DNA from: Gimesia benthica
GTDB lineage: Bacteria > Planctomycetota > Planctomycetia > Planctomycetales > Planctomycetaceae
Assembly (NCBI RefSeq): GCF_009720525.1
Contig: NZ_CP043930.1
Coordinates: 2,701,501 to 2,765,500 of the forward strand
Length of the DNA: 64,000 nt
Direction: 5' to 3'
The notes below the pieces were generated by a model that saw nothing but the letters and a program-made list of their open reading frames with translations, had not been told where the DNA came from and ran no database searches. Positions within the stretch are counted from its first letter, which is position 1. Each line of letters starts with the position of its first letter. Shown here piece by piece: positions 45,564 to 55,631 of this stretch. The position numbers and the translations under genes are program-made.

Positions 45564-47330
45564 CTATCCTTTATCGTAAGTAGTTTTTCCCAGGGCAACA
45601 TCGAACTCAGATACTGCGGGAATATACATGGAAAGCACGGGCAGACCGTAGGCAAACAGAATCGTCACCAGCACACCCAGTGTGCCTCCCAGTAAAAACG
45701 AAGTAATAGCATAAAAGGTCAGGAAGGGAAGCAGCCAGGCGGAAATCGCCAGAGCCCGCGATGGGTTCCGGTGTGTCAGAGCCGAATGCAGGGCGGCACT
45801 TCCCACGACGATAAACACCAGGAAGCTCTGCAGCTGCAGGGCAAAAGACGAGCGGGCCTGCACCAGCAGGATCATGAAAATCCCGATCCCGATAAACAGG
45901 AAGAACATCGTTCCCAGACTGCCGCCGATAGCCGAACGGCTGTTGTCATAGGTCAATCCCATGTGCAAACCTAGCACGATCGAGAAGATCATCAACGCCA
46001 GGAAGCCGATCAGGGCGCACAGGAAACCTTCGACCGAAAATGCCCCCTGTGCCACGAGGTAGCACAGAATCAGTACAGGCACCAGGATCAGTTCTTTGCT
46101 GTTATAGAAAATTCCGCCCAGCTTGCCGAGCACGAATTCCTTCGCGGAAATATCGGTCACCAGCAGCAGTTCAAGTGTTTTACTGTCTTTTTCCGAGGTG
46201 ATCGACGTCACCGCCTGCGTATTCGCCAGAACGAGGCTCAACCAGGCAATCCCGGCAAACGCGAGCCCCTGAGGCGGGATCACTCCGAGGTACAGCATTC
46301 CTTCCGCAGCCGCTTCAGAACTGGTCGCCGACCAGAGCAGGAAACCGGCCAGCAGAAAGTAAGCCAGCTTGATCACAAACACTTTGCGACCGTAGGCCTT
46401 CGTCATGATCTCACGCCAGATGACCGGGTTCGACCAGATGGCACGTGACTTTTCCTTAACGATGACTGGTTGCTGTTCAGCCTGGGCTTCCCCTTCTTTT
46501 TCTGCTTTGGGGGTCGCTTTGTAAACCGAGCGGGACGGATTCCAGACACGCAGCCGGAAGACGGTAAACACCCGCAATGCGATTCCCAGCACTGCCAGGC
46601 TGATCAGTGAAGGCCAGGCACTCACGGAGATGGACGAGAGACCGGTATTCAGCGAGAGCGGATTCAGAATTTCATACAGGGCCCGGAAAGGATTCAGGCC
46701 GGCGATCCAGGGGCGAATTGCTGATATGGGTCCGATCAGACCGACCAGCAGTTCTACAACTCCCAGAAAGACCACCATCCCCAAAACACTGATGGCCAGC
46801 GTCTGGAACGTTTTCTCACGCCAGAACGCCACCAGGGCAGCCCAGCTTCCCGTGGCATACACGGTGATCAGGCAGATCAGTTCCATCCAGAGAATCTGCG
46901 CCAGTTCGACGCCTCCCAGCAGATGCAGGAAGATACACACGGGGACCGACGCCGCCAGCAAGACGTACACAATCAGCAGACTGGACTGGGTTTTCCCACT
47001 GACCAGCTCCCGGTCCTTGAGTTCGGTCATCAGCAGCAGAATCAGGGTGCCGCGATCTTTTTCCTGCGCAATGCTTCCCGCAGAAAACAGGAGTGTAAAA
47101 AACATCACCAGCAGCAACTGCAGAAACGAGATCATTTGAAAAATCAGATTTCCCAGCCGGGCAAATTCACCAATGGTGGTGGTCTGAATCTGCTGCGTTC
47201 CCAGGATCGTCTGGCCGGCGGTGAAAATCAGGATGAATACCGCAGCCACATAGCCGGAACGAATCAGGTAATGCCGAATCTGTCGGGGTGACGTCAGTGC
47301 TTCCCGAATGAAAATAGGATTGTTGAACAA
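45564..47330 (-). CDS. ABC-2 type permease, double-length
   Basis: The 588-residue protein has about 12 predicted membrane helices in two similar halves, each starting with a NPIFIREALT- or NPVIWREIMT-like segment (residues 4 and 293). Both halves show the ABC-2 signature of DRGTLILLLMTELKDRELVSGK and DSKTLELLLVTDISAKEFVLGK. The duplication is clear in these two lines. No ATPase gene is adjacent. The start is TTG at 47328-47330. It is 20 bp upstream of the CNNM gene and probably in the same transcript. Confidence 0.88.
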   Translation of the reverse strand: MFNNPIFIREALTSPRQIRHYLIRSGYVAAVFILIFTAGQTILGTQQIQTTTIGEFARLGNLIFQMISFLQLLLVMFFTLLFSAGSIAQEKDRGTLILLLMTELKDRELVSGKTQSSLLIVYVLLAASVPVCIFLHLLGGVELAQILWMELICLITVYATGSWAALVAFWREKTFQTLAISVLGMVVFLGVVELLVGLIGPISAIRPWIAGLNPFRALYEILNPLSLNTGLSSISVSAWPSLISLAVLGIALRVFTVFRLRVWNPSRSVYKATPKAEKEGEAQAEQQPVIVKEKSRAIWSNPVIWREIMTKAYGRKVFVIKLAYFLLAGFLLWSATSSEAAAEGMLYLGVIPPQGLAFAGIAWLSLVLANTQAVTSITSEKDSKTLELLLVTDISAKEFVLGKLGGIFYNSKELILVPVLILCYLVAQGAFSVEGFLCALIGFLALMIFSIVLGLHMGLTYDNSRSAIGGSLGTMFFLFIGIGIFMILLVQARSSFALQLQSFLVFIVVGSAALHSALTHRNPSRALAISAWLLPFLTFYAITSFLLGGTLGVLVTILFAYGLPVLSMYIPAVSEFDVALGKTTYDKG

Positions 47331-47414
47331 TGCTCTCTGGCCTTTTTATCCGATATATGACTGCAGTCAGTCAGAGACGCCCTTCTCCCCTCGACCGGTT
47401 ATGTTTTTATGATA

Positions 47415-48407
47415 TTAGATCGATCTCTGGATGGCAAATTCGGTCAGTTCCTCAAGAATCTGTCGTGTGGGTGAAGCGGCACATACCTTGAGCGATTCCC
47501 GCGCCTGGCGGGCAAAATCCCGTGCCCGGTTAGCGGCATATTCGATGGCGTCGCTATTCTTGATGAACTGTGCCAGCCGCGCTTTGGTCTGCGGGTCGGG
47601 TTGTGAGAGGATTTCCTGAATCGTCGCCTGATCGGCAGGACTGCTCTGGTCCAGCAGGCGGATCAGGGGGAGTGTCAGCTTTTCTTTCTGCAGGTCTGAA
47701 CCCAGTGATTTGCCCATCTGCTCTTCGTCTCCGAGCAGGTCGAGCAGGTCATCGGTAATCTGGAAGGCGACTCCCAGGGCGCGACCATAATCTTCCAGGG
47801 CAGTCACCACGGTCTCATCGGCTCCCGCATACAGGGCTCCGAGCTCGGTACTGATGGCACAGAGTTCCGCAGTTTTCCCGTTGATGATCTGCAGATACTG
47901 TTCTTCCGACAAGGCCACGTTACCCCGTTCGTAGATCTGGGCCAGTTCGCCTTCGCAGACCAGATTGGTCGCCCGACCAATCAGTCGACAGGCACGGGCA
48001 TCGCCCAGGCTGGCACTCAGATGGAACGCATGGGTGAAGAGGAAATCACCGACCAGTACGCTGGTTTCGTTATTCCAGCGGGAATTGACGGTTGCGACAT
48101 GTCTGCGGATCAGGGCGTCGTCCAGAACATCGTCGTGCACCAGCGTGGCCAGATGAATCATTTCGACCACGGAGGCCAGCACATAGTGGCTCTCTTTGAT
48201 GCCACCCGTCGCGGCAGCAGAGAGCAGCAGCAGAATCGGACGGAGCCGTTTTCCCTGAAAGCGGGTGATATGCTGCAAAACGTCGTGCACGTAAGGATGC
48301 TTCGAGCTGACTTCGCTCAAAAAGACCTGCTCTGCCTGTGCCAGTTCACCGCCAATTAACTCTTCGACACGTGCCAGCAGGTCATGTGTCGTAAGATGCT
48401 CCCCCAT
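47415..48407 (-). CDS. Long-chain polyprenyl diphosphate synthase
   Basis: This 330-residue enzyme adds isopentenyl units to make the C35-C45 precursor of menaquinone or ubiquinone side chains. It has GKRLRP (52-57), the first aspartate-rich motif DDVLDD (92-97), RRHVATVN, and the second motif with ITDDLLDLLGD near 217. The region before the first motif (LATLVH) has small residues, which fits long-chain products. No heterodimer partner is seen. The gene is apparently monocistronic, separated from moaC by 255 bp. Confidence 0.92.
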   Translation of the reverse strand: MGEHLTTHDLLARVEELIGGELAQAEQVFLSEVSSKHPYVHDVLQHITRFQGKRLRPILLLLSAAATGGIKESHYVLASVVEMIHLATLVHDDVLDDALIRRHVATVNSRWNNETSVLVGDFLFTHAFHLSASLGDARACRLIGRATNLVCEGELAQIYERGNVALSEEQYLQIINGKTAELCAISTELGALYAGADETVVTALEDYGRALGVAFQITDDLLDLLGDEEQMGKSLGSDLQKEKLTLPLIRLLDQSSPADQATIQEILSQPDPQTKARLAQFIKNSDAIEYAANRARDFARQARESLKVCAASPTRQILEELTEFAIQRSI

Positions 48408-48662
48408 TACAGCCTCACCACAATATCGAATCGATTTCCAGTTTTCGTCTGGCGGTCAGTTATTTATCAAATACGGAACATATGAATCGCTTCCGCCGAT
48501 CATATTCCGCGACCATTGTAAGCATTCTACCGGCAGATAGGAATGCAAACAGGGGCCTCTGTTGGATTTCGGGGATGAAATCAGACTTTCCCGTCTGCTG
48601 GGGTAAGTCAGCAGGGTCAGGCCAGCTCAGCGTGAACGATACTGCCTCTCACATCACGATGC

Positions 48663-49142
48663 TCAGGCATCTTTGCGGATAAAATGTCCGCTTTTGCCAC
48701 CCGATTTTTCCACCAGGCGGGTCGGTCCCAGACTCATTGCCCGGTCAACGGCTTTACACATGTCGTAAATGGTGAGCGCTGCAATGCTGACGGCTGTCAG
48801 GGCTTCCATTTCCACCCCCGTTTTGCCATCAATCTTGACGGTGGCGATGATCCGGATCGTAGTCTCGTTCTGAACTTCATAATCCAGGCGCACGCTGCTG
48901 ATACTCAACGGATGACACAGGGGAATCAGGTCTGCCGTCTTTTTCGTCGCCATGATCCCGGCGATCCGGGCAATCTCAAGCACGTCTCCCTTAGAGACCT
49001 GTCGATCCAGAATCAGCCTTTGCGTGGCTGGCTCCATTGTGACGAAGGACTCTGCCACCGCGATCCGCGCGGTCACATCCTTGCCCCCCACATCAACCAT
49101 GCGGCTGGCGCCCTCGTCATCAAAATGGGTCAGTTCAGACAT
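48663..49142 (-). CDS. moaC: Cyclic pyranopterin monophosphate synthase MoaC
   Basis: MoaC makes cyclic pyranopterin monophosphate from the MoaA product in molybdenum cofactor synthesis. The 159-residue protein has the family start ([20 protein letters not shown]), [17 protein letters not shown] with the active-site His, and [20 protein letters not shown] with catalytic Lys and Glu. DMCKAVDR closes the domain. The start ATG at 49142 follows the smc stop by 68 bp. No other moa genes are in the window, so it is an isolated copy. Confidence 0.97.
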   Translation of the reverse strand: MSELTHFDDEGASRMVDVGGKDVTARIAVAESFVTMEPATQRLILDRQVSKGDVLEIARIAGIMATKKTADLIPLCHPLSISSVRLDYEVQNETTIRIIATVKIDGKTGVEMEALTAVSIAALTIYDMCKAVDRAMSLGPTRLVEKSGGKSGHFIRKDA

Positions 49143-49210
49143 CGCTACCTCGGCTGTATCAAAGAAAAGCGGTCGGCCCCCTCAACTGCAACCGGATACG
49201 CAGCCACTGT

Positions 49211-52200
49211 TTAAGCGGCTTCGGAGGCCCCGTCTGCGCCGGAGCTGGACTGTTTGAAGTGACCATCTTCGCTGATGTCATCAAACCGGACTGACATCCG
49301 CTTGGAAACCCCGGACTGTTCCATTGTAACGCCATACAATACGTTACCAACAGTCATCGATCGTTTATTATGTGTGATCATAATGAACTGGGTCGTTTCC
49401 TTGAAGTCATCGATCAGACCGGCGTAACGTTCCACGTTTGCTTCATCCAGCGCGGCATCAACCTCGTCCAGAATACAGAACGGGCTGGGCCGGCTGCGGA
49501 AGATCGACATCAACAGCGCCACCGCGGTCAGAGTCTTTTCACCACCGCTGAGCAGCGTCAGACCGCGCAATTCTTTTCCGGGAGGCCGGGCGACGATTTC
49601 GATTCCACATTCGAGCACATCATCCGGATCTTCCAGAATGATATCGGCTTCACCACCGCCGAACAGTTTACGAAAGATTTCCTGGAAATGACCCCGCACC
49701 ACTTCGAACGTATCAAAGAACAGCCGCTTACTTTCGACATTGATCCGGCGGATGATTTCTTCCAGTGACGATTTGGCTTCGTTGAGGTCATCCAGCTGCG
49801 ACTTCATATACTCGAAGCGGCACTCCAGTTCGTCCAGGTCTTTCAGACTGTCCGAGTTGATGCTGCCCATCATCTTGATTTTCCGCCGCAGTCGGTTTAC
49901 CTGGGCTTCAATCTCGGGACGGATTTCGAGGTACAGCTCCGCATTGAAACCCGGTTCAGTCAGCGCATCATCTTCGTTGACCAGCTCGATCTCGACCGGT
50001 TCTTCCGGGGTCGCTGATTCGAAGTCTTCACTGAGCGCATCCTGCTTGATCGCGTTTTCTGCTTCCGGATCTGTTTCCTCTACCTGCGCGACTTCGGTTT
50101 CTTCCTCAGCAGCCTGTTCCCGTTCCGCTTCCGCGATCTCTTCCAGGTGCTGTTTGAGAATCGATTCTCCCGAGGAGACGATTTCTTCCAAAGTGAGCTG
50201 GTACTCTTCCTCAATTCGCTCGGCCAGCGTCTTGATTTCATGCTCAATGTCGCGCGTCTTGAATTCCTCTTCGTGCTTCTTATCGCTCAGCTCACGACGT
50301 TCCTTGCGAATCGCTGCCTCTTCGGAACTCAACTGTTTCTTGTACTGGCGTTTCTCATCCCGCAACTGAGTCAGGTTGCGTGCCTGCTCCAGGAAGTTTT
50401 CCTGAACCAGCAGCTGTTCATCCAGCAGGGCACGCGTATTCAGAATGTGCAGATTGATCTGGGAATTCTTCTCCAGAGAAGATTCGTACCGCCGATTCGA
50501 TTCTTCCTGCTGCTGATGACGCTGTTCCGATTCACTGTTGAGACGACTGAAACGCTGTTCCAGACCGGCCAGACGTTCCTCATGCGTCGCCAGCTCCAGC
50601 TTGCGTGCATTCTGCTGTTCTTTCAGTTCCTGGACTTCGCATTGCTTATCGAGCAGCTGTTTTTCACCTTCCTGAATCAGTGCGTTCAGGCGATCCAGTT
50701 CTGCTTCCAGCTCCTGCTTCTCGACCAGCACCGCTTCCGCTTCCGCAGTCAGTTTCGCGGAATGTGCTTCCAGATCGTGCAGGTCACCGAGAACCGTTGC
50801 CAGTTCTTCGTTCAACTGTTCCCGTTTGTGTTCTGCCGAAACCTTGGCTGCTTTTTCCGTGGCCAGTGCTTCGGACGCTTCCTGCATCTGCTCCTGGCAG
50901 GCACTGCGTTCCCCGTCCACCGTCGACAACAGCTCGTCAAGCTTCTCCAACGCAACTTCGTTATCATTCAATGTACGGTCGATGCGGATCAGATCATTCT
51001 TCAGTTTTCGCAGTTCACTACGGCGCGTGAAAATCGCTGATTCTCCACCGATTGCCCCAACGAAAATCGACAGGTTTTCCTCGACCAGTTCGCCCTGCAG
51101 AGTAACGAATCGACACTGCTTCCCTTCCTCGCGGGAGAGGCGAACAGCCGTCTCCAGGGAATCCACGATCCAGGTATCGGTCAATAACAGTTCGGCAAGC
51201 TGACGGTTCTGGGGAGTGTCTTTTACCAGCTGATCGGCACGATAAATCACTCCCCGTTCGCTGCTCAGATCCAGCACACCTTCCGGGGAATTCGTCGTTG
51301 TTTCCGACTCTGCCGTCGGTACGCCAAAGCTCTCTGGAACCAGGGAATCTGCCGACAGTGTGAACCCACTCGCCGCATTCGGTTCGGCTGCATTCGCAGA
51401 GGGATGCGTGATAAAACCGACGCGACCGGAAATGGAATACTTGCCCTCTTTCAAAAACTGATAGAGGGGATCAAACTCACTGATTACCAGCAGTTGTGAC
51501 CGACTGCCCAGAGCGACTTCAAGGAGAGCCGCCTGTTCCAGATCGACATCCAGCAGATCCGCCACGCTCCCCAGGATGGTATTCCAGGGAGGATAGTTTG
51601 AGGTCTGGGCGCGGTTCAGAATGTCTTTTACCCCGATACTCAAGCCTTCCTGCCGACGTTCCAGATCTTCCAGAACGCTTTTGCGAGCCTGGTAAGCAGA
51701 GCGACGTTCCCGCAATTCGGAGAGCTGTTGCGTCCGCTGATCCTGCTGACTGAGCAGATCCTGTTGTTTTTCATCGACGGCAGAGAGTGCCTGTGCGAAC
51801 TCGGCGACTTTATCACCCGCGGTACGGAAGCGTGCAGTACGCTCTTCGACGACCGCCTCGGCTTCTTCAACACGTGCTTCCAGCTGCAGGCGTTTTTCAT
51901 TCGCCTTGGTCATCGAGTTGCTGACGGTTTCCTGCTGAGTCTGCATGGAAAACAGACGATTATCCAGGGCCAGCGACTGCTTGTTGCACTCGTGCATCTG
52001 CTGCCGCTTCTGCTGGATTTCTTCGCTGATCGCATCCAGTTCCGCATTGACCACGGTAATGCGTTCCTGGGCTTCCTGCAGTTTTGCCCGCTGCAGTTCA
52101 AAGCCGGCTTCGGAATTTTCTTTCTCCTGTGTGACCGCTTCCAGATCCCGCTGGATTTCCGTCGTACGCCTGGCCATCAGAATCCGCTGCTTACGAAGCC

Positions 52201-53155
52201 GGGTGATTTCGGTTTCGAATTCCGTTTTCCGCTCGAGCTGATGTTCGATGGCAGTCTGGTTTCCGGCGATCCCTTCGCGGTGAGTGGACAGCTGCTTTTC
52301 CACGGTTCGAAGCTGATCCTCGAATTCGGATACTTCTGCGTCGATGGCGCCCAGCTTATCTTCGTATTCCTGGTAACCCGCATTCAGTTCATCGATCCGC
52401 TTCTGGTACTGACCGATCTGGTTATGCAAGTTCGAGAGTTGTGCGGTCAGATGTCGCCAGTCATCGGCGGCCATTCCCATCCAGAGTTTGCGCAGCTCGG
52501 TTGATGCCTCACGGTATTTCGCCGCCTTGGAGGCCTGGCTCCGCGTTGAGTTGAGCTGGGCTTCCACCTCGTCGACGATGTCCGTCAGGCGGAGAATATT
52601 CTGTCCGACCCGTTCCAGTTTCCGTTCGGCGTCTACCTTGCGGGCTTTATACCGGCTGATACCCGCTGCCTCTTCAAAGACGACGCGCCGGGTAGCCGCA
52701 TTAGCCTGCAGAATCTGATCAACACGTCCCTGCTCAATAATACTGTAAGCCGAGGTGGCGGCTCCAGTCCCCATGAACAGGTCACGGATGTCTTTCAGGC
52801 GTACCGGATTCCGGTTGAGCAGATATTCCGAATCGCCGTTCTTCCAGAGTCGGCGTCCGATATGAACTTCTTCAGCGTCGATATCCAGAAACCGTTCGGT
52901 ATTCTTGAACGTCAACGTTGCTTCAGCATAGGCGTTTGCTTTACGACCTTTGGATCCGTTGAAGATTACATCGGTCATATCCTTGCCGCGGAGGCTCTTG
53001 GGACTCTGGTCACCCAAAACCCACTTGATTCCGTCGACAACGTTACTCTTACCACTTCCGTTGGGCCCGACAACGCAAGTAATGCCTTCCGAAAATTCAA
53101 AGATGGTCCGATCGGCAAAACTCTTAAAGCCGAACAGTTCCAATGATTTCAGCAT
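49211..53155 (-). CDS. smc: Chromosome segregation protein SMC
   Basis: The 1314-residue SMC has the N-terminal head with Walker A GPNGSGKS (30-37), a coiled coil, a hinge (about 505-700, with ILNRAQTSNYPPWNTILGSV), a second coiled coil, and the C-terminal head with signature LLSGGEKTLTAVALL and Walker B FCILDEVDAALDEANV. It forms condensin with ScpA and ScpB, which are not here. It is longer than the usual 1180-1190 residues. Extra parts are a Ser/Thr/Glu-rich insertion in the hinge and an acidic segment of about 65 residues (1005-1070) between the second coiled coil and the C-terminal head. The ATG at 53155 follows a GTG one codon earlier. Confidence 0.97.
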   Translation of the reverse strand: MLKSLELFGFKSFADRTIFEFSEGITCVVGPNGSGKSNVVDGIKWVLGDQSPKSLRGKDMTDVIFNGSKGRKANAYAEATLTFKNTERFLDIDAEEVHIGRRLWKNGDSEYLLNRNPVRLKDIRDLFMGTGAATSAYSIIEQGRVDQILQANAATRRVVFEEAAGISRYKARKVDAERKLERVGQNILRLTDIVDEVEAQLNSTRSQASKAAKYREASTELRKLWMGMAADDWRHLTAQLSNLHNQIGQYQKRIDELNAGYQEYEDKLGAIDAEVSEFEDQLRTVEKQLSTHREGIAGNQTAIEHQLERKTEFETEITRLRKQRILMARRTTEIQRDLEAVTQEKENSEAGFELQRAKLQEAQERITVVNAELDAISEEIQQKRQQMHECNKQSLALDNRLFSMQTQQETVSNSMTKANEKRLQLEARVEEAEAVVEERTARFRTAGDKVAEFAQALSAVDEKQQDLLSQQDQRTQQLSELRERRSAYQARKSVLEDLERRQEGLSIGVKDILNRAQTSNYPPWNTILGSVADLLDVDLEQAALLEVALGSRSQLLVISEFDPLYQFLKEGKYSISGRVGFITHPSANAAEPNAASGFTLSADSLVPESFGVPTAESETTTNSPEGVLDLSSERGVIYRADQLVKDTPQNRQLAELLLTDTWIVDSLETAVRLSREEGKQCRFVTLQGELVEENLSIFVGAIGGESAIFTRRSELRKLKNDLIRIDRTLNDNEVALEKLDELLSTVDGERSACQEQMQEASEALATEKAAKVSAEHKREQLNEELATVLGDLHDLEAHSAKLTAEAEAVLVEKQELEAELDRLNALIQEGEKQLLDKQCEVQELKEQQNARKLELATHEERLAGLEQRFSRLNSESEQRHQQQEESNRRYESSLEKNSQINLHILNTRALLDEQLLVQENFLEQARNLTQLRDEKRQYKKQLSSEEAAIRKERRELSDKKHEEEFKTRDIEHEIKTLAERIEEEYQLTLEEIVSSGESILKQHLEEIAEAEREQAAEEETEVAQVEETDPEAENAIKQDALSEDFESATPEEPVEIELVNEDDALTEPGFNAELYLEIRPEIEAQVNRLRRKIKMMGSINSDSLKDLDELECRFEYMKSQLDDLNEAKSSLEEIIRRINVESKRLFFDTFEVVRGHFQEIFRKLFGGGEADIILEDPDDVLECGIEIVARPPGKELRGLTLLSGGEKTLTAVALLMSIFRSRPSPFCILDEVDAALDEANVERYAGLIDDFKETTQFIMITHNKRSMTVGNVLYGVTMEQSGVSKRMSVRFDDISEDGHFKQSSSGADGASEAA

Positions 53156-53253
53156 CACTAAACCTTAAACGGGAAATTAAACAACAGACGTCTTATTGAG
53201 CAGGGAGTCAGGCACGGTTATTACAATCAAGATGCCTGACCGTCCTTGCCGGA

Positions 53254-55314
53254 TTATTTTTTGAAGTAACGTAACCAGCTATCGAAGGCACCTCGCTTCA
53301 CGAATTTCCCTTCCTCATCCGTGGGACTGGCTTTCGGCTTCCGTGTATCAGACAGACTGGCTTCACCTTTGTTGTCTGAATCACCTTCTGCCTCTGCCCG
53401 TTCCCGCATTTCCTCTTCATATTCCGATTTTTTGGAACGTTTCGACTGAGGAGCTCCATCGTGGAAGATATTGGGGACCATATTTTCGTTCCCAACGCGT
53501 GAACCTTTACGACGTTTCGGTTTTGTAGATTTCATTTCGCCCGATTTCAGAGCCATCAATGAATCTTCCGGTTCAGGTCGGAAATACATCCGGCCCCCTT
53601 CCGGCAGTGCGTCGATTTCAACCTGTGCGTCAATGTTTCCCTGGCGGTGTGCCTGCAGGATCATGGCGGCGATATCGGGATAGCTGGCTCCCATCTCCAC
53701 GGCGGTGCGAATCACAACGGCAATGTTCCGTGAGACTTTCTTCCGCTGGTCGGGTTCGCCGACTTCGTATTTACTGACAATCACTTCCTCACTGCCGGCA
53801 GCCCCGGTCACCAGCACTTCGCCGGCCCGCACTGCCATGGGAACCCGGAACTCCTGCTCAGAACCAAACAGGACTACTTCCGGATGCTTCCGGTGCGTGA
53901 TATGAATCATCGGCCCGCCATTACGGGCATTGCTGCCCTCTTTCTGATCGGGATCGTGACTGGTTGCCTGCTCCAGTTCCGTCTGCAGAACGTGCAGCAG
54001 GAACTGACCATTCATGTCTTCACCACGAATAAAGGGATCATTTTTATCCAACGTCCAGAGTGCCCGGAAAGCCCCGTAACGGGTTTCGGCACTGGTCATG
54101 CACATCAGATCCCGCAGGTAGAGGTGTGCCTCCGGCTCGTCAATTGCCGACATCGCAGCCAGGGCATAGACGCGGAACGCAGGTTCCTCGCGGGCGGCTT
54201 CAGCCAGATGCTTCAGCCCTGCTCCTTCTCCCAGGTAAGCCAGTGCGACCGCAGCATGGAAGCGGACTTCGAGCAACGGGCTCTTCAACGCCATCTTGAG
54301 AATCGGAATCGATTTCTTACCGATGGCCTCCAGTTGAATGGAAGCCCGTTCCGCTTTCTCGGGGATCATAATTTCTTCACTCAGCTTCTGCATACGTACA
54401 CGCTGCGCCACATCGGTTTCCCGGAAGGCGATATACCGTACGACCTGCAGATAACGTGAATCGTTGTGTTTGTAGCGTGGCTTGAGTTTCAGTACCACTT
54501 TCTTATCGGTCTTGGCTTCGGCTAAAGGCTCTTCGATTCCGTATTGATCATAATGATGGAACCGTGTGCCGATCTTGTTGGCGATACGCTGCGCGTTACG
54601 AATACTCTTGAAATCGTTTCGCAGGTACAGTGCCAGATCCCGGTCTTCCGCGGTGGAGATCCCCCCGGCCAGAATACGACCACGGCGGAGCATCCCGTTG
54701 GCAACTTCGACATCTTCACCCATTGGCGGAATCAGAATTGGACCTTTGGCTTTCGCCAGGATATGACCTTTGAGCAAACCGCGTCCCTGAATCATTGCCT
54801 GTTCAGCCAGGTATGCTTCCATCAACCAGCCTCCTTCCAGGCTGGTCGCTTCACTGTTACCGGGCAGGTAGACTTCAACATCGAAGCTCTCCCCTTTGCG
54901 AATCAGCGGAGGCAGATAGGCTTTCACGATAACCAGCGCGGTAGACGGGCTGCGTAAAATCATGTTCGGGTTTTTGACATTCCGGCGGCGCATCTCACGC
55001 AGCAGTGCTTCACGGTGCACGGACGGAGGCGGATTGCCGCCGGTCCCTTTGAGGCCGGTCACCAGGCCGACCCCCTGCAGGGCGATCAGGTTCTTCCCGG
55101 TAATCTGTGTGTAATCTCCCACAAAGGGCGTTTCGACCTTTGTCTCGAATTTTTCCAGCTCGGAGAAGTCTTCCTCCTCATCCTCATCCGGGCTTTGCGA
55201 CCGCATGTTGACATTTTTCAGCCAGCTTTGTGGCTTCAAATCGAGTTCCTGGCATCCGGCGAACGAAAACGCCAGTGTGATCAGCACGATGAACGGATTG
55301 ACAAAGTTCTTCAC
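53254..55314 (-). CDS. FlgI-like lipoprotein with HEAT repeats
   Basis: The 686-residue protein starts with a lipoprotein signal (lipobox FAGC, cysteine 21). Residues 70-280 resemble the FlgI P-ring fold: LQGVGLVTGLKGTGGN against LTGMGLVVGLDGTGDG in the true FlgI of this window, then STALVIVKAYLPPLIRKGES and SLEGGWLMEAYLAEQ. Residues 320-425 form HEAT-like repeats (KKSIPILKMALKSPLLEVRF, VALAYLGEGAGLKHLAEAAR). A beta region (about 490-610) again recalls FlgI. The tail (610-686) is basic and acidic. The start is GTG. It lies beside smc, not in the flagellar cluster, and its role is unknown. Confidence 0.8.
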   Translation of the reverse strand: MKNFVNPFIVLITLAFSFAGCQELDLKPQSWLKNVNMRSQSPDEDEEEDFSELEKFETKVETPFVGDYTQITGKNLIALQGVGLVTGLKGTGGNPPPSVHREALLREMRRRNVKNPNMILRSPSTALVIVKAYLPPLIRKGESFDVEVYLPGNSEATSLEGGWLMEAYLAEQAMIQGRGLLKGHILAKAKGPILIPPMGEDVEVANGMLRRGRILAGGISTAEDRDLALYLRNDFKSIRNAQRIANKIGTRFHHYDQYGIEEPLAEAKTDKKVVLKLKPRYKHNDSRYLQVVRYIAFRETDVAQRVRMQKLSEEIMIPEKAERASIQLEAIGKKSIPILKMALKSPLLEVRFHAAVALAYLGEGAGLKHLAEAAREEPAFRVYALAAMSAIDEPEAHLYLRDLMCMTSAETRYGAFRALWTLDKNDPFIRGEDMNGQFLLHVLQTELEQATSHDPDQKEGSNARNGGPMIHITHRKHPEVVLFGSEQEFRVPMAVRAGEVLVTGAAGSEEVIVSKYEVGEPDQRKKVSRNIAVVIRTAVEMGASYPDIAAMILQAHRQGNIDAQVEIDALPEGGRMYFRPEPEDSLMALKSGEMKSTKPKRRKGSRVGNENMVPNIFHDGAPQSKRSKKSEYEEEMRERAEAEGDSDNKGEASLSDTRKPKASPTDEEGKFVKRGAFDSWLRYFKK

Positions 55315-55631
55315 AGCACGACCCCGTTTGTGAGAATACAGTCTTTTCAGAATGTGTGTTCTCCACCTTAACCGATGCCGGACGGACGTTGATCAACAGG
55401 CAGACGGACCGTTCGCGAGAACCTGTCCCTGCATCAGTAAAATTACTGAAATGGACCTGAGGAATCAGACAGTGCCGGAATCGACAAAGTAGAAAACCTG
55501 AAGAGAAATTGAGATTTGATTTTGAGAGAGATTAATGTGGATCGGGAGCTTATGGCATTGTGAAAAGCAGGTCAAGAGGGATTTTTGGACCTGTCGAGCG
55601 CAGGCAAAATCGTGTTTAAACCGCTCGAAAC
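55315..55631. other. Intergenic region upstream of the FlgI-like gene
   Basis: 317 bases without a gene. On the minus strand, a 6-bp stem with a 14-base loop (CAGGTC/GACCTG near 55568-55593) lies after the upstream gene and may be a weak terminator. The rest probably holds the promoter of the FlgI-like gene. Confidence 0.35.

Noticed and set aside
49740-51040. Long plus-strand frames opposite smc
   Set aside because: They are antisense shadows of the coiled-coil coding sequence, with Leu/Phe/Ser-rich low-complexity translation.
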